Assembly: GCA_964351905.1 (NCBI GenBank)
Contig: CAYGPG010000001.1
Coordinates: 1-64,000 of the forward strand
Direction of reading: 5' to 3'
Source of the DNA: GCA-2708415 sp964351905
GTDB taxonomy: Bacteria > Pseudomonadota > Alphaproteobacteria > Micavibrionales > Micavibrionaceae
Length of the DNA stretch: 64,000 nt
Position numbers and translations under genes: made by a program. The notes under the pieces are model-generated. The model saw nothing but the letters and a program-made list of their open reading frames with translations. It was not told the DNA's origin and made no database searches. Position 1 is the first letter of the stretch. Each line of letters begins with the position of its first letter. Below, piece by piece: positions 63,318 through 64,000 of this stretch.

Positions 63318-64000
63318 ATCTCAATCCCTAATTTTTCAGCGACAGTGAAAATGTCTTTATCGCCGCGACCACAGAGATTCATGACCATGATGTGGTCTTT
63401 AGGGAGGGTCGGGGCGAGTTTCATGACGTGGGCGAAGGCGTGGCTTGGTTCTAGAGCGGGGATGATGCCTTCTAATTTTGAAAGTTGTTGAAAGGCGTCG
63501 AGGGCTTCATCATCTGTCACAGACACGTACTGTACGCGTTCTATATCGTTCAAATACGCATGTTCTGGGCCAATACCGGGATAATCTAATCCTGCGGAGA
63601 TGGAATGCGCTTCGGTGATTTGACCATCATAATTTTGCAGGAAGTAAGAACGCATACCGTGTAAAATTCCTGCCGATCCACCGTTCAGGCTCGCGGCATG
63701 TTTATCTGTATCCACGCCGTGTCCGCCGGCTTCCACGCCAAACATCTGTACGCCTTCATCATCAAGGAAGGGATGGAATAAACCCATCGCGTTTGATCCG
63801 CCGCCAATACAGGCGACAAGGGAGTCAGGCAAACGACCTTCTTTTTCCATCATTTGATCTTTGGTTTCTTGTCCAATGACGGATTGAAAATCACGTACCA
63901 TTTCAGGATACGGATGCGGCCCTGCCACGGTACCGATAATATAATAAGTGTCCTCAACATTGCCGACCCAATAACGAAGGGCTTCGTTCATGGCATCTTT
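63314..64000 (-). CDS. trpB: Tryptophan synthase beta chain TrpB, 3' part only
   Basis: The frame is open to the window edge, so only the C-terminal ~228 residues are seen. The PLP phosphate-binding loop CIGGGSNAMGLFHPF, VGVEAGGHG-like 'FGVEAGGHG', EGIIPALEPSHAFAHV and the closing NLCGRGDKDIFTV are unmistakable TrpB motifs. The residues before the first Met in view (KDA) continue the known reading, so the true start is beyond 64000. It overlaps trpA by four bases. Confidence 0.96.
   Translation of the reverse strand, partial: KDAMNEALRYWVGNVEDTYYIIGTVAGPHPYPEMVRDFQSVIGQETKDQMMEKEGRLPDSLVACIGGGSNAMGLFHPFLDDEGVQMFGVEAGGHGVDTDKHAASLNGGSAGILHGMRSYFLQNYDGQITEAHSISAGLDYPGIGPEHAYLNDIERVQYVSVTDDEALDAFQQLSKLEGIIPALEPSHAFAHVMKLAPTLPKDHIMVMNLCGRGDKDIFTVAEKLGIEI

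Overview
The window reads as a moderately AT-rich stretch of an alphaproteobacterial chromosome. Alphaproteobacterial hallmarks are a DivL-type kinase with Tyr in place of the phosphoacceptor His, a ChvG/ChvI pair, the alpha-type SerC, AddA/AddB, and the gene order chvI-chvG-...-rapZ-...-ahcY-divL-...-tsaE-murU-addB-addA-trxA, with folC-accD-trpA-trpB close by. The order or genus cannot be fixed from the sequence alone. No transposase, integrase, phage gene or CRISPR array was seen.

Layout. 1-4.95 kb: a tRNA-Ser(GGA), a 1028-residue RTX/lectin-like/LamG protein and a convergent SulP transporter. 5-7.7 kb: a leftward operon of a MATE exporter, a DUF2805 protein and a YdjM-like membrane protein. 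7.7-10.3 kb: an RsmC-like methyltransferase, a SIMPL protein and a HAD nucleotidase. 10.3-18 kb: an orphan ClpB-D1-like ATPase followed by a serine/pyridoxal-phosphate cluster (serB, pdxJ, serC, serA) that also holds an AHCY-like protein of unknown role and a solitary DNA-methylase-like protein. 18-19.3 kb: a gene-poor interval whose left part is packed with perfect inverted repeats and ends in a leftward terminator, a candidate structured RNA of no family I could name. 19.3-33.6 kb: a type I secretion locus with a 2639-residue BapA-like adhesin of T1SS-143 and VCBS-like repeats, a small exported protein of unknown function, a TolC-like outer-membrane protein, a LapB-type ATPase and a HlyD-type adaptor. 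33.7-40.6 kb: thrS, tspO, infC (non-canonical AUC start), an ABC exporter, a PuuB-like oxidase and trxA. 40.7-48.4 kb: addA, addB, murU and tsaE as one leftward operon. 48.4-57.6 kb: a ferredoxin/flavodoxin-NADP reductase, divL, purU, an FMN reductase, a membrane-anchored methyltransferase, ahcY, two small hypothetical genes, rapZ and a membrane protein. 57.6-64 kb: chvG, chvI, folC, accD, trpA and the 3' part of trpB.

How it works together. The adhesin, TolC, LapB-like and HlyD-like genes form a self-contained export machine and substrate; the RTX protein at the left edge is a plausible second substrate. SerA, SerC and SerB make serine; SerC also works in the DXP-dependent PLP route that ends at PdxJ, which explains why pdxJ sits with them. 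DivL, ChvG/ChvI and RapZ form a regulatory block.

The most unusual observations are: (1) the hairpin-dense 18.09-18.54 kb segment, with four alternating copies of one 6-mer that could switch between a terminator and an alternative fold; (2) a bipartite hairpin element in every gapped convergent gene junction of the window; (3) a RapZ with Met in place of the Walker A Lys, in a locus lacking hprK and PTS genes; (4) an infC with an AUC start; (5) an uncharacterised AHCY-like protein inside the serine cluster.
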